A DNA stretch of 64,000 nucleotides from NCBI RefSeq assembly GCF_000956595.1, contig NZ_JYOO01000015.1, positions 58,266 through 122,265 of the forward strand, given 5' to 3'. The notes beneath the pieces are model-generated. The model was not told the origin of the DNA and made no database searches. It was given only the letters and a program-made list of their open reading frames with translations. Below, one piece after another: positions 16,721 to 26,877 of this stretch. The number at the start of each line of letters is the position of its first letter. Position 1 is the first letter of the stretch. Source of the DNA: Priestia aryabhattai B8W22 (GTDB taxonomy: Bacteria > Bacillota > Bacilli > Bacillales > Bacillaceae_H). Position numbers and translations under genes: made by a program.

Positions 16721-18319
16721 TTAGTTTTTTTGCGTCTTTTGACGTGAAATATTCTTCTCGTTAATAAGCTTTGGCCTTGTTTTCATTTTTTTGATCGAAC
16801 GTCTAATTAGAACATCCTTTTGGTCACGCTTCACAAAGGGAGCCATAGGTGTCATATAAGGGACTCCAAATGACCTTAAGCTGCATAAATGTAAAATCAT
16901 TAAAATTAGCCCCAGGATAATACCGAACAAGCCAAAAGTAGCTGCTAAAACCATTAAAATAAAGCGCAGCATCCTTACTGCAATGGCCATATCATACACC
17001 GGTGAAACAAAGTTACTAATAGCGGTGATGGATACAACGATAACCATTGCAGGCGATACTAATCCCGCTTGTACGGCGGCTTCTCCTAAAACGAGTGCTC
17101 CGACAATCGAAATAGCTGAACCTACTGCTCGGGGCAATCGGACTCCCGCTTCTCGCAAAATTTCAAACGTGATTTCCATAATAAACGCTTCAATAATAGC
17201 AGGAAAAGGGACACCTTCCCTTTGAGCTGCAATACTAATTAACAAAGCAAAAGGAAGCATCTCTTGATGAAAAGTAGTTAAAGCAATATAAGCAGAAGGT
17301 GTTAAAAGGGCTAAGAAAAATGCCATGTAGCGCATTAAGCGAATCAATGTACTAATATCTGCGCGCTGGTAATAATCTTCGGCCGCTTGAAAAAATTGAA
17401 TAAATAGGGCAGGAACCATTAATACAAAAGGTGTACCGTCTACTAAAATGGCTATTCGCCCCTCTAAAAGACCTGCTGCCACGGAGTCTGGACGTTCCGT
17501 GTTATGCATAGTAGGAAAAGGTGTATAATCTTCATCTTGAATCAACTCTTCGATGTATCCGCTCTCTAAAATACCGTCTATATCAATTTTAGAAAGACGC
17601 GCCTTTACCTCTTGAATGACCTGTTCATCCGCAATGCCGTCTATGTAAACGAGCGCAATATCCGTTTTTGTAAACTCTCCTATTTGCTGAGATTCAATCC
17701 AAAGTTTTGGAGATTTTATTCGGCGCCGAATCAATGCAGTATTCGTTCGCAGTGTTTCTGTGAAACTGTCTCGAGGTCCTCTTACAACGGTCTGAGATTG
17801 TGGTTCAGAAACAGCCCTGTCTCTCCACCCTCTTGTACTTGCTACAATACACGTTTGATACCCTTCTAAAAACAGCACCGTATCTCCTGATAAAACACGA
17901 AGAAGAGCATCATCCAATGTCTTTGCTTCCATGATTTCACCTGCTGCCAAACTATAGCTTTTAATCAATTCGTACATATTAACGATGCCATCATCATGTG
18001 TTAAATGTTCATCTTGATAGTGCATAATGGAGTCCAGCGCATAGTGTTCAACTTCGTCTTTATTTACTAATCCGTCGATGTAAGCAACACCTAAAGTGAA
18101 TTTTTCTTCAATCGAAATTCGAAACTCTCGTACCACTAAGTCCGTACTCTGTCCCAGTGCTTTTTTCATGCTGGATAAATTATCTCCCACCCTCTCCGAT
18201 AATTTCTGCTCTTCATGTGTAGAAGAAGCACTAGTTTTCTTAGAGTCCTTCGATTCATCAGCTTTTTCTTTCCGCTGTTTGGATTTATTCGTTAACTCAG
18301 ATAGTTTTTTTATACGCAT
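16721..18319 (-). CDS. Germinant receptor A subunit (GerAA-type)
   Basis: First gene of the germinant receptor operon; the family is required for spore response to nutrients. 532 residues. A charged, Lys/Ser-rich head (1-45) is followed by the large cytosolic GerA domain (about 60-300), which shows ALVYIDGIADEQVIQEVKARL and SRTLLEGRIAI-like features. The membrane part with several spans lies at about 310-490. A basic tail follows. Strong GGAGGA site. It is divergent from yoxD with a 207-base gap; a forespore promoter is expected there, but I could not identify one with confidence. Confidence 0.93.
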   Translation of the reverse strand: MRIKKLSELTNKSKQRKEKADESKDSKKTSASSTHEEQKLSERVGDNLSSMKKALGQSTDLVVREFRISIEEKFTLGVAYIDGLVNKDEVEHYALDSIMHYQDEHLTHDDGIVNMYELIKSYSLAAGEIMEAKTLDDALLRVLSGDTVLFLEGYQTCIVASTRGWRDRAVSEPQSQTVVRGPRDSFTETLRTNTALIRRRIKSPKLWIESQQIGEFTKTDIALVYIDGIADEQVIQEVKARLSKIDIDGILESGYIEELIQDEDYTPFPTMHNTERPDSVAAGLLEGRIAILVDGTPFVLMVPALFIQFFQAAEDYYQRADISTLIRLMRYMAFFLALLTPSAYIALTTFHQEMLPFALLISIAAQREGVPFPAIIEAFIMEITFEILREAGVRLPRAVGSAISIVGALVLGEAAVQAGLVSPAMVIVVSITAISNFVSPVYDMAIAVRMLRFILMVLAATFGLFGIILGLILMILHLCSLRSFGVPYMTPMAPFVKRDQKDVLIRRSIKKMKTRPKLINEKNISRQKTQKN

Positions 18320-18526
18320 TGCTCATCCTCCACTACATTGAACGAAAAGAAACGGAATTTCTTCTTTTTAGTCTATATAGTTTTTGTATGAAAAGGAAAT
18401 TTATACTTGAAGCCATTTTGATAATCTTTATTTTTGACATCATTTGTGCATTTCTATAGGATAGTAATGGATAATTCTTTGTTATTATGAAGAATGTTTA
18501 TGCGGAACATTGAAAGGAGTCTATAT

Positions 18527-19246
18527 ATGGCACAATCACTTAAAGGCAAAGTAGCTCTTATTACAGGAGCAGGAAAAGGCATCGGTCGTTCAACTGCGAT
18601 TGAATTAGCAAAAGAAGGCGTAAATATCGGTTTAATTGCTCGAACAGAGGCGGATTTAAAGGCTGTTGCTTCTGAACTAGAAGCATTTGATGTACAAGTT
18701 GCTTACGCAACAGCAGACGTTTCTTCTATGGAAGAAGTAAACGCAGCAGTTGAGCATCTACATACAAAATTAGGGGCAACGGATATCTTAATCAACAACG
18801 CGGGAATCGGTAAATTCGGAAGCTTTTTAGAGCTAGACCCAGCTGAGTGGAAACAAATCATTGATGTGAATTTAATGGGCGTTTACTACGTAACGCGCGC
18901 CGTTCTACCTCAATTAATCGAAAAGAATGGTGGAGACATCATCAATATCTCATCCACTGCTGGTCAAAAAGGCGCTCCCGTTACAAGCGCTTACAGCGCT
19001 TCAAAATTTGGCGTGCTCGGCTTAACTGAATCTCTAGCGCTAGAGGTGCGCAAACACAATATTCGTGTAACAGCCCTAACACCAAGTACAGTAGCAACGG
19101 AATTAGCATATAAAGAAAACTTAACAGATGGCAATCCTGATAAAGTGATGCAGCCTGAAGACCTAGCAGAAATTATGGTAGCACAATTAAAACTGCATCC
19201 GCGTATTTTTATCAAATCTGCGGGCATGTGGTCTACAAATCCGTAA
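18527..19246 (+). CDS. yoxD: Short-chain dehydrogenase, YoxD-like (3-ketoacyl-ACP reductase family)
   Basis: A 239-residue NAD(P)-dependent oxidoreductase. The cofactor motif is TGAGKGIG near residue 14, NNAG lies near 87, and the catalytic Ser-Tyr-Lys are in ISSTAGQ and YSASKFG near residue 153. It closely resembles B. subtilis YoxD. The physiological substrate is not known, and annotation as FabG would overstate it. The start was moved to the ATG of MAQSLKGK, which follows AAAGGAG. Monocistronic. Confidence 0.9.
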   Translation: MAQSLKGKVALITGAGKGIGRSTAIELAKEGVNIGLIARTEADLKAVASELEAFDVQVAYATADVSSMEEVNAAVEHLHTKLGATDILINNAGIGKFGSFLELDPAEWKQIIDVNLMGVYYVTRAVLPQLIEKNGGDIINISSTAGQKGAPVTSAYSASKFGVLGLTESLALEVRKHNIRVTALTPSTVATELAYKENLTDGNPDKVMQPEDLAEIMVAQLKLHPRIFIKSAGMWSTNP

Positions 19247-19256
19247 ACAAACATAG

Positions 19257-19285
19257 AAAAAGGAGAGCTTCAGCTCTCCTTTTTT
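19257..19285 (+). terminator. Terminator of yoxD
   Basis: A 13-bp stem with a two-base loop (19257-19269 with 19272-19284), then a T tract. It probably also stops the convergent 41-residue gene. Confidence 0.9.
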
Positions 19286-19316
19286 GTGTCTTCCTTTATA
19301 TTATATGGTGGTTACC

Positions 19317-19442
19317 TTATTTGCGCTTAGGTGTGATTTCTTCTGATAGTTCTTCAAAAGATTTTACTTTTCCATGCGATGGGTTTTGTGATTGTTTTCG
19401 CACGTTCCACTGACGCTCTTTTTGACTTTTAGACTGAGTCAT
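19317..19442 (-). CDS. 41-residue basic hydrophilic protein
   Basis: A short gene read directly from the minus strand: ATG with AAGGGGATG a few bases before it, 41 codons, stop near the yoxD terminator. The product is very hydrophilic, rich in Lys, Gln and Ser, and starts MTQSKSQKERQWNVRKQ. It ends with FEELSEEITPKRK. Size and composition fit small spore or regulatory proteins of Bacillus, but I cannot assign a family. Confidence 0.6.
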   Translation of the reverse strand: MTQSKSQKERQWNVRKQSQNPSHGKVKSFEELSEEITPKRK

Positions 19443-19529
19443 TTTGCTTCATCCCCTTTTTATATGCTTACATCTAGTAGGATAAAACAAGCTGCTCTTT
19501 TCCATTCATCAAAACTGCTTCCAATTTCT

Positions 19530-20411
19530 TTACTGCTTAGCTAAATGTATTTTAAACCATTTATCAATTTCCTCGTTATATTGATCATAATAAGCAGTTA
19601 GCGGATGGTCGCCGTTTTTGTACAGTACATATTTGTATTCTTTCCCCTGCTCATCTAGCTGTTTCACAAGCTTTTCAGCCTGAGTGTGGTGAACTTTACG
19701 ATCATGATCGCCTTGCAAAATTAACAGTGGTGAATTTACTTTATCACTCCAATAGACAACAGAACGACTTTTATACCTCTCTGGATATTGCGCCGGATCT
19801 CCTACAATTGTCCGCAGCACTTGTTTCATTTCAGGCCCTCTTTGATCGTAGAATTGAAACATGTCTGTAATACCTGATTGTACGACAACTGCATCAAATT
19901 TAACGCCGTTTTTCATCGTTAAATACGTCATCATACCGCCGCGTGAATAGCCTAGCGCTACCTTTTGCTGATGATTTACATAAGGAAGCTGTTCTCCCCA
20001 CTTAATAAGATTTAATACGTCGTCAATATCTTTACCGCCGTAGGTCTCAGTTCCTTCACTTCCACCATTTCCCCTGTATTGAGTCGCTACAACGACGTAG
20101 CCTTTACTTGCCCAATATGATAAGTACTGAAGTGTTTTTGCGCGAATCATACCGTGTTCGCGATTTCCTCCGCGATTATATACTAAAAGCGGGTAATGTT
20201 TGTCTGCAATGTCTTTAGGCTGTACTAAAAACCCTTTTATCTTTAAATTATCACTAGGATACGTAATGCTATATACATCTACTTTATTTGAATAAGGCGA
20301 TAATAAATTCAATTTTTCTTTATTTACATCATCACTTTCAGCTCGGTTAAAAACCGCTGTCACACCGAGCACAGCTACAGTGATTAATGCAATGATGCCC
20401 CATTTTTTCAA
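19530..20411 (-). CDS. Membrane-anchored or secreted alpha/beta hydrolase (S9-like)
   Basis: A 293-residue hydrolase of the prolyl-oligopeptidase/acyl-aminoacyl-peptidase fold. The hydrophobic N-terminus (MKKWGIIALITVAVLGV) is a signal anchor or signal peptide. The nucleophile lies in GYSRGG near residue 155. The acid residue is in GDHDRKVH and the His in NGDHPLTAY. The start is TTG, chosen because GAGGAGAGGG stands 6 bases before it, whereas the upstream ATG lacks a site and would hide the signal. Peptidase or esterase substrate unknown. Confidence 0.85.
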   Translation of the reverse strand: MKKWGIIALITVAVLGVTAVFNRAESDDVNKEKLNLLSPYSNKVDVYSITYPSDNLKIKGFLVQPKDIADKHYPLLVYNRGGNREHGMIRAKTLQYLSYWASKGYVVVATQYRGNGGSEGTETYGGKDIDDVLNLIKWGEQLPYVNHQQKVALGYSRGGMMTYLTMKNGVKFDAVVVQSGITDMFQFYDQRGPEMKQVLRTIVGDPAQYPERYKSRSVVYWSDKVNSPLLILQGDHDRKVHHTQAEKLVKQLDEQGKEYKYVLYKNGDHPLTAYYDQYNEEIDKWFKIHLAKQ

Positions 20412-20685
20412 CAGAAACCCTCTCCTCAATAAATATCTTTTCTCTTTTATAATGAGTGTTTTCATTTGGCTTTACCCTTCTTAAATGTTTGCTAAAAAGG
20501 GCATTCATCCCATCGCCAATACAGCTTATTTATCATACCGCAAAACTCAAATTTCTTCATCTGTAAAGAAATAAGAATTCATACAAATACATGAACAAGA
20601 AAGACGTATAGTAAATTGTATTATTAAATTATAGATTTGAAAAGTGGAATGATACTTTTTTTGTCGTTTTTTACCTGTCCTTTTT

Positions 20686-20717
20686 CAAAAAAAAAGCTCA
20701 GTTAAGACTGAGCTTTT
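20686..20717 (-). terminator. Terminator of the NhaC-family gene
   Basis: A 9-bp stem (20694-20702 with 20709-20717) is followed on the minus strand by a nine-T run. It overlaps the gene's last codons. Confidence 0.88.
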
Positions 20718-22084
20718 TTCTTGGCAATACCAATGCCTGTATATGCTAAAATAATTGAAAAGATCGGACAGAGAATGCTAAAGAATGTAAATGGAATATA
20801 GTCAGCTGCTGGAATGTTTAATGCTGTTGAAATAAAAGCACCACTGACACCCCATGGGATAATAGCATTAATAACCGTCCCTCCGTCTTCTAGCGTTCGT
20901 GATAAGTTTTTCAGATCTAAGTTCCACTTTTCATACAGTGGCTTAAACGTCTGCCCAGGCAGAAGAATCGATAAATACTGTTCTCCTGTGATGACATTCA
21001 CCCCAATTGAAGATAGAAGCGTAGCAAAAATAACGTCTCCGCTGCGGCGGATTTGTTTTGCTAATCCTTTTAATAAAGCATCGATAATTCCAACCGCTCT
21101 CATCAAGCCACCTAGCGACAAGGCAATCATGATAAGAGAAATAGAAAACATCATGGACTGTAATCCGCCTTTATTTACAATGGCATCGACTACTTTATTT
21201 CCTGACTCTACTGCCGGTCCGCTTTGAAGAACGCCTAGCAATTGACTCAGCGTAAATTCATGCTGTGTAATCATTCCTGTAATAATGGCCGTTACAATCC
21301 CTAAAACTAACGTTGGCAATACATCGACTCTTCTCATCGAAAAAATAAGAACTAAAAGTGGAGAAAGCAACGTCAACACGTGTAAATTAAACGTATGCTT
21401 TAATGCCTCTTGAATTCCTTGAATTTCTCCGTAATTGACGCTTTCCTGGTTTCCGTTCATCCCAATGACCAATGCAATGATTGCGGTAATGACAATACTT
21501 GGAACCGTCGTCCACGTAATGTGCTGAATATGTTTAGGAAGCGGCACTTCAACGATACCAGAAGCAAAATTTGTAGTATCAGATAAGGGAGACATCTTAT
21601 CTCCAAATACGGCTCCTGAAACAATCATCCCCGCTGCTAGACCTGGATGTACACCAATAGCAGTTCCTACGCCAAATAAAGCGACCCCTACCGTACTGAC
21701 AGTTGTTAATGAACTTCCCGTGAATGTTGAAACTAATACGGTAATAACCAAAGCACTAATTAAAAAGTACTGCGGTGAAATCCAGTGGAAGCCGTAGGAT
21801 AAAATCGTCGGTATCGTTCCGCCTACCATCCAAATCGCAATGAGCATCCCGATCAGCATTAAAATCAGGATAGGCTTAATACCAAGTCTAACACCGTCTA
21901 AAATTCCTTTCTCCATTTCTGTCCACTTATATTTCAACAAAAAGCCAATCACACTAATAAATGCTACACCAAATATTAGCGGAATATGAGGCGGCAGCTT
22001 TAACATAAATAATGAAACAAAAATAATAGCTAATAGCACCAAAACCGCCGCTATTGATTGTATAAATGAAATTTCTTTTTTCAT
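20702..22084 (-). CDS. NhaC-family Na+/H+ (or substrate/H+) antiporter
   Basis: A 460-residue membrane protein with about 12 spans. The family signature is present: VSTFTGSSLTTVSTVG near residue 125 and GAVFGDKMSPLSDTTNFA near residue 158. NhaC exchanges Na+ for H+, while the close relative MleN exchanges malate/H+ for lactate/Na+; the sequence alone does not decide. Ribosome site AAAGGGAAT before the ATG. It is divergent from clpE. Confidence 0.9.
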   Translation of the reverse strand: MKKEISFIQSIAAVLVLLAIIFVSLFMLKLPPHIPLIFGVAFISVIGFLLKYKWTEMEKGILDGVRLGIKPILILMLIGMLIAIWMVGGTIPTILSYGFHWISPQYFLISALVITVLVSTFTGSSLTTVSTVGVALFGVGTAIGVHPGLAAGMIVSGAVFGDKMSPLSDTTNFASGIVEVPLPKHIQHITWTTVPSIVITAIIALVIGMNGNQESVNYGEIQGIQEALKHTFNLHVLTLLSPLLVLIFSMRRVDVLPTLVLGIVTAIITGMITQHEFTLSQLLGVLQSGPAVESGNKVVDAIVNKGGLQSMMFSISLIMIALSLGGLMRAVGIIDALLKGLAKQIRRSGDVIFATLLSSIGVNVITGEQYLSILLPGQTFKPLYEKWNLDLKNLSRTLEDGGTVINAIIPWGVSGAFISTALNIPAADYIPFTFFSILCPIFSIILAYTGIGIAKKKAQS

Positions 22085-22401
22085 GAGGTATTCCCTTTCT
22101 ATCTTTCTTTTTCACTTAAACGCTTTTATGCTTTTACGCAGTTAAGTGCAAACCTTCTTGAGTATAATTTTTATCTTTCTTGCTGTCAATGACTTATTTT
22201 ATCCAACGGTAAGCTTTGCACTCATTTTTCCCCTTTTCTTCTTATTAATATTAATTCCCTCTTCAAGCAGATCATTGTACAAAATGCCTCTTATGTTTTT
22301 ACATGTATAGAACGGGTACACATAAAACACATCTTTTTTTAATGTACTACCTTTTGTACATAAGCGAGAAACTTCCCTTAAAATTTTTTTAAGCAAAAGA
22401 C

Positions 22402-22430
22402 TTGAAAGTCAAAAAAGGTCAAAGTATAAT
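22402..22430 (+). promoter_or_regulatory. Sigma-A promoter of clpE with embedded CtsR box 1
   Basis: TTGAAA (22402-22407) and a perfect TATAAT (22425-22430) are spaced by exactly 17 bases. The spacer carries AGTCAAA-AAA-GGTCAAA (22407-22423), the tandem heptad bound by the heat-shock repressor CtsR. Repression by occlusion is implied. Confidence 0.88.
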
Positions 22431-22442
22431 AAAATTACGAAA

Positions 22443-22459
22443 GGTCAAGAAAGGTCAAA
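22443..22459 (+). promoter_or_regulatory. CtsR box 2 of clpE
   Basis: GGTCAAG-AAA-GGTCAAA, a second CtsR heptad pair, lies just downstream of the likely transcription start. Several CtsR sites are a known feature of B. subtilis clpE. Confidence 0.85.
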
Positions 22460-22503
22460 CACCTGCTGATCTTCGATTAAAATCATTTAGGGAGGCTAAT
22501 TAA

Positions 22504-24619
22504 ATGATTTGTCAAAACTGTAATAAACGTGAAGCATCTATTCAATTAAATGTACAAACAAATAACCAAAAATCTCAATATCGTTTATGTCATACATGTT
22601 ATCAAGCACTAATGAAAGAACATAAAATCCCATCAGGCTTTGGAGGTGGCGGCTTTATGAACATCGATGATTTATTCAAGCAAATGTCACAAGAACAAGC
22701 TGCACCGGAACAGCCACAGCAAGGAAATGGCGGCAGCGGATTTTTAGACCAGTTCGGTCGAAACTTAACTCAAATTGCGAAAACGGGATTAATTGACCCT
22801 GTTATTGGCCGCGAAGAAGAAGTAGAGCGTGTCATTGAAATTTTAAATAGAAGAAACAAAAACAACCCGGTGCTAATTGGAGAGCCTGGCGTTGGTAAAA
22901 CAGCTGTTGTTGAAGGGTTAGCTTTAAAAATCGCGGAAGGGAAAGTTCCTGCCAAGCTGTTAAATAAAGATGTATATCTGTTAGATGTAGCATCTCTCGT
23001 AGCTAATACGGGCGTACGTGGTCAATTTGAAGAGCGTATGAAACAATTAATTTCTGAGCTTCAACAGCGAAAAAACGTGATTTTATTTATCGATGAAATT
23101 CACCTTCTTGTAGGAGCTGGTTCAGCGGAAGGTTCAATGGACGCAAGCAATATTTTAAAACCTGCTCTTGCACGAGGTGAACTTCAAGTAGTCGGAGCTA
23201 CAACTTTAAAAGAGTACCGTTCGATTGAAAAAGATGCGGCTCTTGAACGACGCTTCCAGCCGGTTATGGTTCACGAACCGTCTGTAGAAGAAGCCGTTAA
23301 AATTCTAAAAGGAATTCAAAGTAAATATGAAGATTATCACGGCGTTAACTATACAGATGAAGCGATCCGCGCTTGTGTAAATTTATCACACCGCTACATT
23401 CAAGATCGCTTCTTGCCTGATAAAGCAATTGACTTGCTAGATGAAGCAGGCTCAAAAATGAATTTACAGGCAGGCATTACAAATAAAGACGACGCGGCCG
23501 CTCGCTTAAAAGAAATTACAAAAGAAAAAGAAGCAGGCGCTAAAGGATGAAAAATATGAAGTAGCAGCAAAACTTCGCGATGAAGAAGCTGCTCTTGAAA
23601 AACAATTGAACGAAGAACAGCAAAAAATGAATGTGGATATTGCTGACATTCAAGCAATTATTGAAAAGAAAACGGGTATCCCTGTTGGTAAACTTCAAGA
23701 AAATGAATCAGCAAAAATGAAGCATTTAGCAGAGCACTTAGCTCAAAAAGTAATTGGACAGCAGGAAGCTGTAGAAAAAGTAGCAAAAGCGATTCGACGT
23801 TCTCGCGCTGGATTAAAAGCGAAGCATCGTCCAATTGGTTCATTCTTATTTGTCGGTCCAACAGGTGTCGGTAAAACAGAGTTAACCAAAACATTAGCTG
23901 AAGAACTATTCGGCTCAAAAGATGCAATGGTTCGTCTAGATATGAGTGAATACATGGAAAAACACGCCGTGTCTAAATTAATTGGCTCACCCCCTGGCTA
24001 CGTAGGTCATGAAGAGGCAGGGCAATTAACAGAGAAAGTACGCCGTAATCCTTATTCTATCATCTTACTAGATGAAATTGAAAAAGCTCATCCAGACGTT
24101 CAGCATATGTTTCTGCAAATTTTAGAAGATGGACGTCTAACAGATAGTCAAGGTCGTACAGTAAGCTTTAAAGACACAGTTATCATTATGACAAGTAACG
24201 CTGGTGTAGGTGAAAAGAAAATTACGGTTGGGTTCGATGCAGAAAATGACGCACTTAAGCAGGCATCGGTTTTAGATTCACTTTCATCTTATTTCAAACC
24301 AGAATTTTTAAATCGATTTGATACAATCATTGAATTTAATCACCTTGAAAAAGATAACTTAATTAAAATCGTTGACCTTATGCTTGCTGAATTGAAAGAA
24401 ACATTACAAGAGCAAAACATCACGCTCCACGTAGCAGCTGAAGTAAAAGAAAAACTGGCTGAACTTGGCTATCACCCTGCATTCGGTGCTAGACCACTCC
24501 GCCGAGCAATTCAAGAACAGCTTGAAGATCGAATTACAGATTTACTGTTAGATGATGCGGACGTATCAACAGTGAACGTAACGTTAAATGAAGCAAGCGA
24601 AATTACCGTACAAAACTAA
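22504..24619 (+). pseudogene. clpE: clpE, Clp ATPase split by a one-base frameshift
   Basis: ClpE is an Hsp100 unfoldase working with ClpP. The parts are a zinc finger (CQNC and CHTC) at residues 3-35, AAA+ module 1 with Walker A GEPGVGKT and Walker B FIDEIHLL, a middle domain, and module 2 with GPTGVGKT and LLDEIEKAH. The frame ends at a TGA at 23548-23550. One extra G in the GG at 23536-23537 explains it: removing it restores [19 protein letters not shown] in the middle domain, and the frame then runs to 24619. Without correction only the N-terminal half (349 residues) is made. A sequencing error is possible. Strong AGGGAGG site and terminator. Confidence 0.92.
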
Positions 24620-24623
24620 TAGA

Positions 24624-24654
24624 AAAAGCGACTCTACTTGAGTCGCTTTTTTTT
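24624..24654 (+). terminator. Terminator of clpE
   Basis: An 11-bp stem (24624-24634 with 24640-24650), five-base loop, T tract. Confidence 0.9.
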
Positions 24655-24670
24655 ATAGAAATATTTCCGT

Positions 24671-24949
24671 TTATTTACTTTCATCTGTTTTTTCGTCTGT
24701 TTTTTCATCCGCACTATCCGTTGATTCTTCTTGATCATCAGTTGCTTCATCCCCAGATGAGTCATCTGCTTCGTCTTGCTTCATTGTTTCCTGTGAATCA
24801 TCTGTAGTTGTATCCTCCGCTTGAGTATCATCCGACTGTTCTGTTTGCTGTTCTGTTGCATCTTTTTCATCTGTTTGTGAGTTGCATGCTGTGATTAACA
24901 TAATTGCTAGAAGTGATCCAAATAACTTGACTAATAAACTTTTGTTCAT
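24671..24949 (-). CDS. Small highly acidic lipoprotein
   Basis: A 92-residue exported lipoprotein: signal peptide with lipobox LITACNS, Cys near residue 22. The mature part is almost entirely Asp, Glu, Thr, Ser and Gln without hydrophobic residues, so it is probably disordered. AAAGGAG site before the ATG. It is convergent with clpE. Function unknown; a wall-facing, cation-binding or spacer role would be only a guess. Confidence 0.8.
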   Translation of the reverse strand: MNKSLLVKLFGSLLAIMLITACNSQTDEKDATEQQTEQSDDTQAEDTTTDDSQETMKQDEADDSSGDEATDDQEESTDSADEKTDEKTDESK

Positions 24950-25289
24950 TTTACCGTCTCCTTTCGAATCATCTGAGCCTCTATGTAGTCACCATTCATA
25001 TGGCTCTACTGGCAGTATAGCCTATCCAATTGGAAAAAAGTTCACTTTTACAAGGTTATCACAAAAGCTTTACATCTCCTTCATTTTGTTCATATTCCGC
25101 TTATATTTCCTTAAGGTTTTATAACCTGCTTCATTCTAGATCTATCTTCCTTGGTCTAAGTACTCAATTCGTCTATTCATACAGTTGTAACTATGCTAAT
25201 ATGAGTGATATATTACTATACCGTGCGACTAGATGACTATAAAGTTATTCTCCTATAAAATTATTCACCATTTAAGAAAGGGATTTTTT
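24950..25289. other. 340-bp intergenic gap, nothing recognised
   Basis: An AT-rich gap between divergent genes. It must hold promoters for the lipoprotein (-) and the histidine kinase (+), but I see no motif I would call. Confidence 0.5.
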
Positions 25290-26873
25290 ATGGAATCACA
25301 CAACCTCATAAAAAAACGGAATTTTATTCTTTTACTTATTTTTTGGCTGCTATATGTTGTTCACATTGTTTTATATCACTTTATTGCAGCTGCCCCTCAA
25401 ATGATTGTTTTTATAAGCGGAGGGGTTTTATTACTGTTAGTGACGGCTATGTATCACTTTCGTTTTCATCCTGCTATCATTATGTATTCTTTTTTCATAT
25501 GCTATTATGCCTATATTGCGTACATGACATCTATTGAACCTGCTGTTATTAATTATTTGTTTTTGTTTCTTGGAATTATTGTTAGTTTTATTTATTATAG
25601 TTATATCGCTATTGTAATTTCCACATTAATGTCCATAATAATTGTTTTGTACTTTTATGTAAGCAACACTCTTTTTACATCTGTGACCTTCGTGAAATTA
25701 GATATCGTTTATTTCATTTTATTTACGCTGATCACAATGATTATTTTGTTGTACTGTGCTCATTTCTCTAAAAAACTAATTGCTATTACCACGGTCAAAA
25801 TGAATAAAACCGAAGATGAACTCTATTCAGCACAAGAGTATTTACAATCTTTTTTTACATATAACCGCGACGCCATTTCCGTGTTCAGCCTAGACGGTAA
25901 AGTGATTAAAGTAAACGATGCTTTTGAGCAAATATATGGATGGACAGCGGAGGAAATTGTCGGAAAAACCATTCCTTTTATTCCTGCTGGCTTAAAAGGC
26001 GACGCTGAAAGCCGATTCGAAAGGGTTAAGAAAGGAGAAAAGCTGGTTGCCTTTGAAACTCAAGATAAGCGAAAAGACGGAAAAATAATTGATGTAGAAA
26101 TCACTGTTTCACCTATTTTTAATCGTGATAAACAGGTCGTTGCGCTTTTTGGTATTTCACGTGACCTTACCGAAGAGAAGGAAACAGAAAAATTTCTTCG
26201 CCAAACCGATAAATTGTCTTTAGCCGGCGAAATGGCAGCGGGAATCGCTCATGAAATTCGAAATCCGCTTACTTCTCTGAATGGATTTATTCAGCTTATT
26301 CATGAAGACAGCAGCCGCTATCATTCTTATACAACCATCATGCTGAGTGAATTGAATCGGATTAACTCAATCGTTGGAGAATTCTTATTGCTTGCTAAAC
26401 CTCATGATACGGTTATGGAAAAGCATGCTTTTTCTACTATTTTAAATGACGTTATTCTTTTGTTTGAATCAGAATGTGTATTAAAAAATGTCGTCATTAA
26501 AACGCAGGTGGAAGCCCCGCATACATACATCTGCTGTGATGCCAATCAAATTAAGCAAGTACTCATTAATTTATTAAAAAATGCGCTCGAAGCTATGCCT
26601 AGCGGAGGAGAAATTCATTTAAACGTTGCTCAGCATACTAAAGATCTTACTATATTCATTAAAGATACAGGAGTCGGCATTCCCTCAAATTTGCTTACGC
26701 ATATTCAAAAGCCCTTTTTTACCACGAAGCCCTCAGGCACCGGTCTTGGACTTGTTGTGATTAAAAACATTTTGTATCAGCATAAAGGAACATTTGAGAT
26801 TAAAAGTACTGTTGGCGAAGGAACGAGCGTTACCCTTACGATTCCTCTATGGGAACAAGGAGTGAACCATTAA
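25290..26873 (+). CDS. Membrane PAS-domain sensor histidine kinase, sporulation-kinase-like
   Basis: A 527-residue kinase. About six membrane spans fill residues 10-165, then come a PAS domain (about 185-290), HisKA with the phospho-acceptor in AGIAHEIRNPLTSLNGF near residue 320, and the HATPase domain (NALEAMPSGGE, DTGVGIP, GTGLGLVVIKNIL). The architecture and H-box match the Bacillus kinases that feed the Spo0A phosphorelay (KinB/KinD type). No response regulator is adjacent, which also fits. The start was moved 19 codons inward to the ATG of MESHNLIKK behind AGAAAGGGA. A dispersed repeat follows immediately. Confidence 0.88.
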   Translation: MESHNLIKKRNFILLLIFWLLYVVHIVLYHFIAAAPQMIVFISGGVLLLLVTAMYHFRFHPAIIMYSFFICYYAYIAYMTSIEPAVINYLFLFLGIIVSFIYYSYIAIVISTLMSIIIVLYFYVSNTLFTSVTFVKLDIVYFILFTLITMIILLYCAHFSKKLIAITTVKMNKTEDELYSAQEYLQSFFTYNRDAISVFSLDGKVIKVNDAFEQIYGWTAEEIVGKTIPFIPAGLKGDAESRFERVKKGEKLVAFETQDKRKDGKIIDVEITVSPIFNRDKQVVALFGISRDLTEEKETEKFLRQTDKLSLAGEMAAGIAHEIRNPLTSLNGFIQLIHEDSSRYHSYTTIMLSELNRINSIVGEFLLLAKPHDTVMEKHAFSTILNDVILLFESECVLKNVVIKTQVEAPHTYICCDANQIKQVLINLLKNALEAMPSGGEIHLNVAQHTKDLTIFIKDTGVGIPSNLLTHIQKPFFTTKPSGTGLGLVVIKNILYQHKGTFEIKSTVGEGTSVTLTIPLWEQGVNH

Positions 26874-26877
26874 AAAA

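Noticed and set aside
18360..18440. Forespore (sigma-G) promoter for the ger operon
   Set aside because: A CATACAA box is visible on the minus strand, but no TGAATA-like element stands 17-18 bases before it.
18961..18990. Palindromic AAGCGCTT-type motifs inside yoxD as operators
   Set aside because: They fall in conserved coding sequence around the catalytic Tyr and are explained by codons.
22199..22396. 65-residue open frame (-) between nhaC and clpE
   Set aside because: It starts at a TTG without a ribosome site and overlaps the clpE promoter side of the gap; composition looks random.
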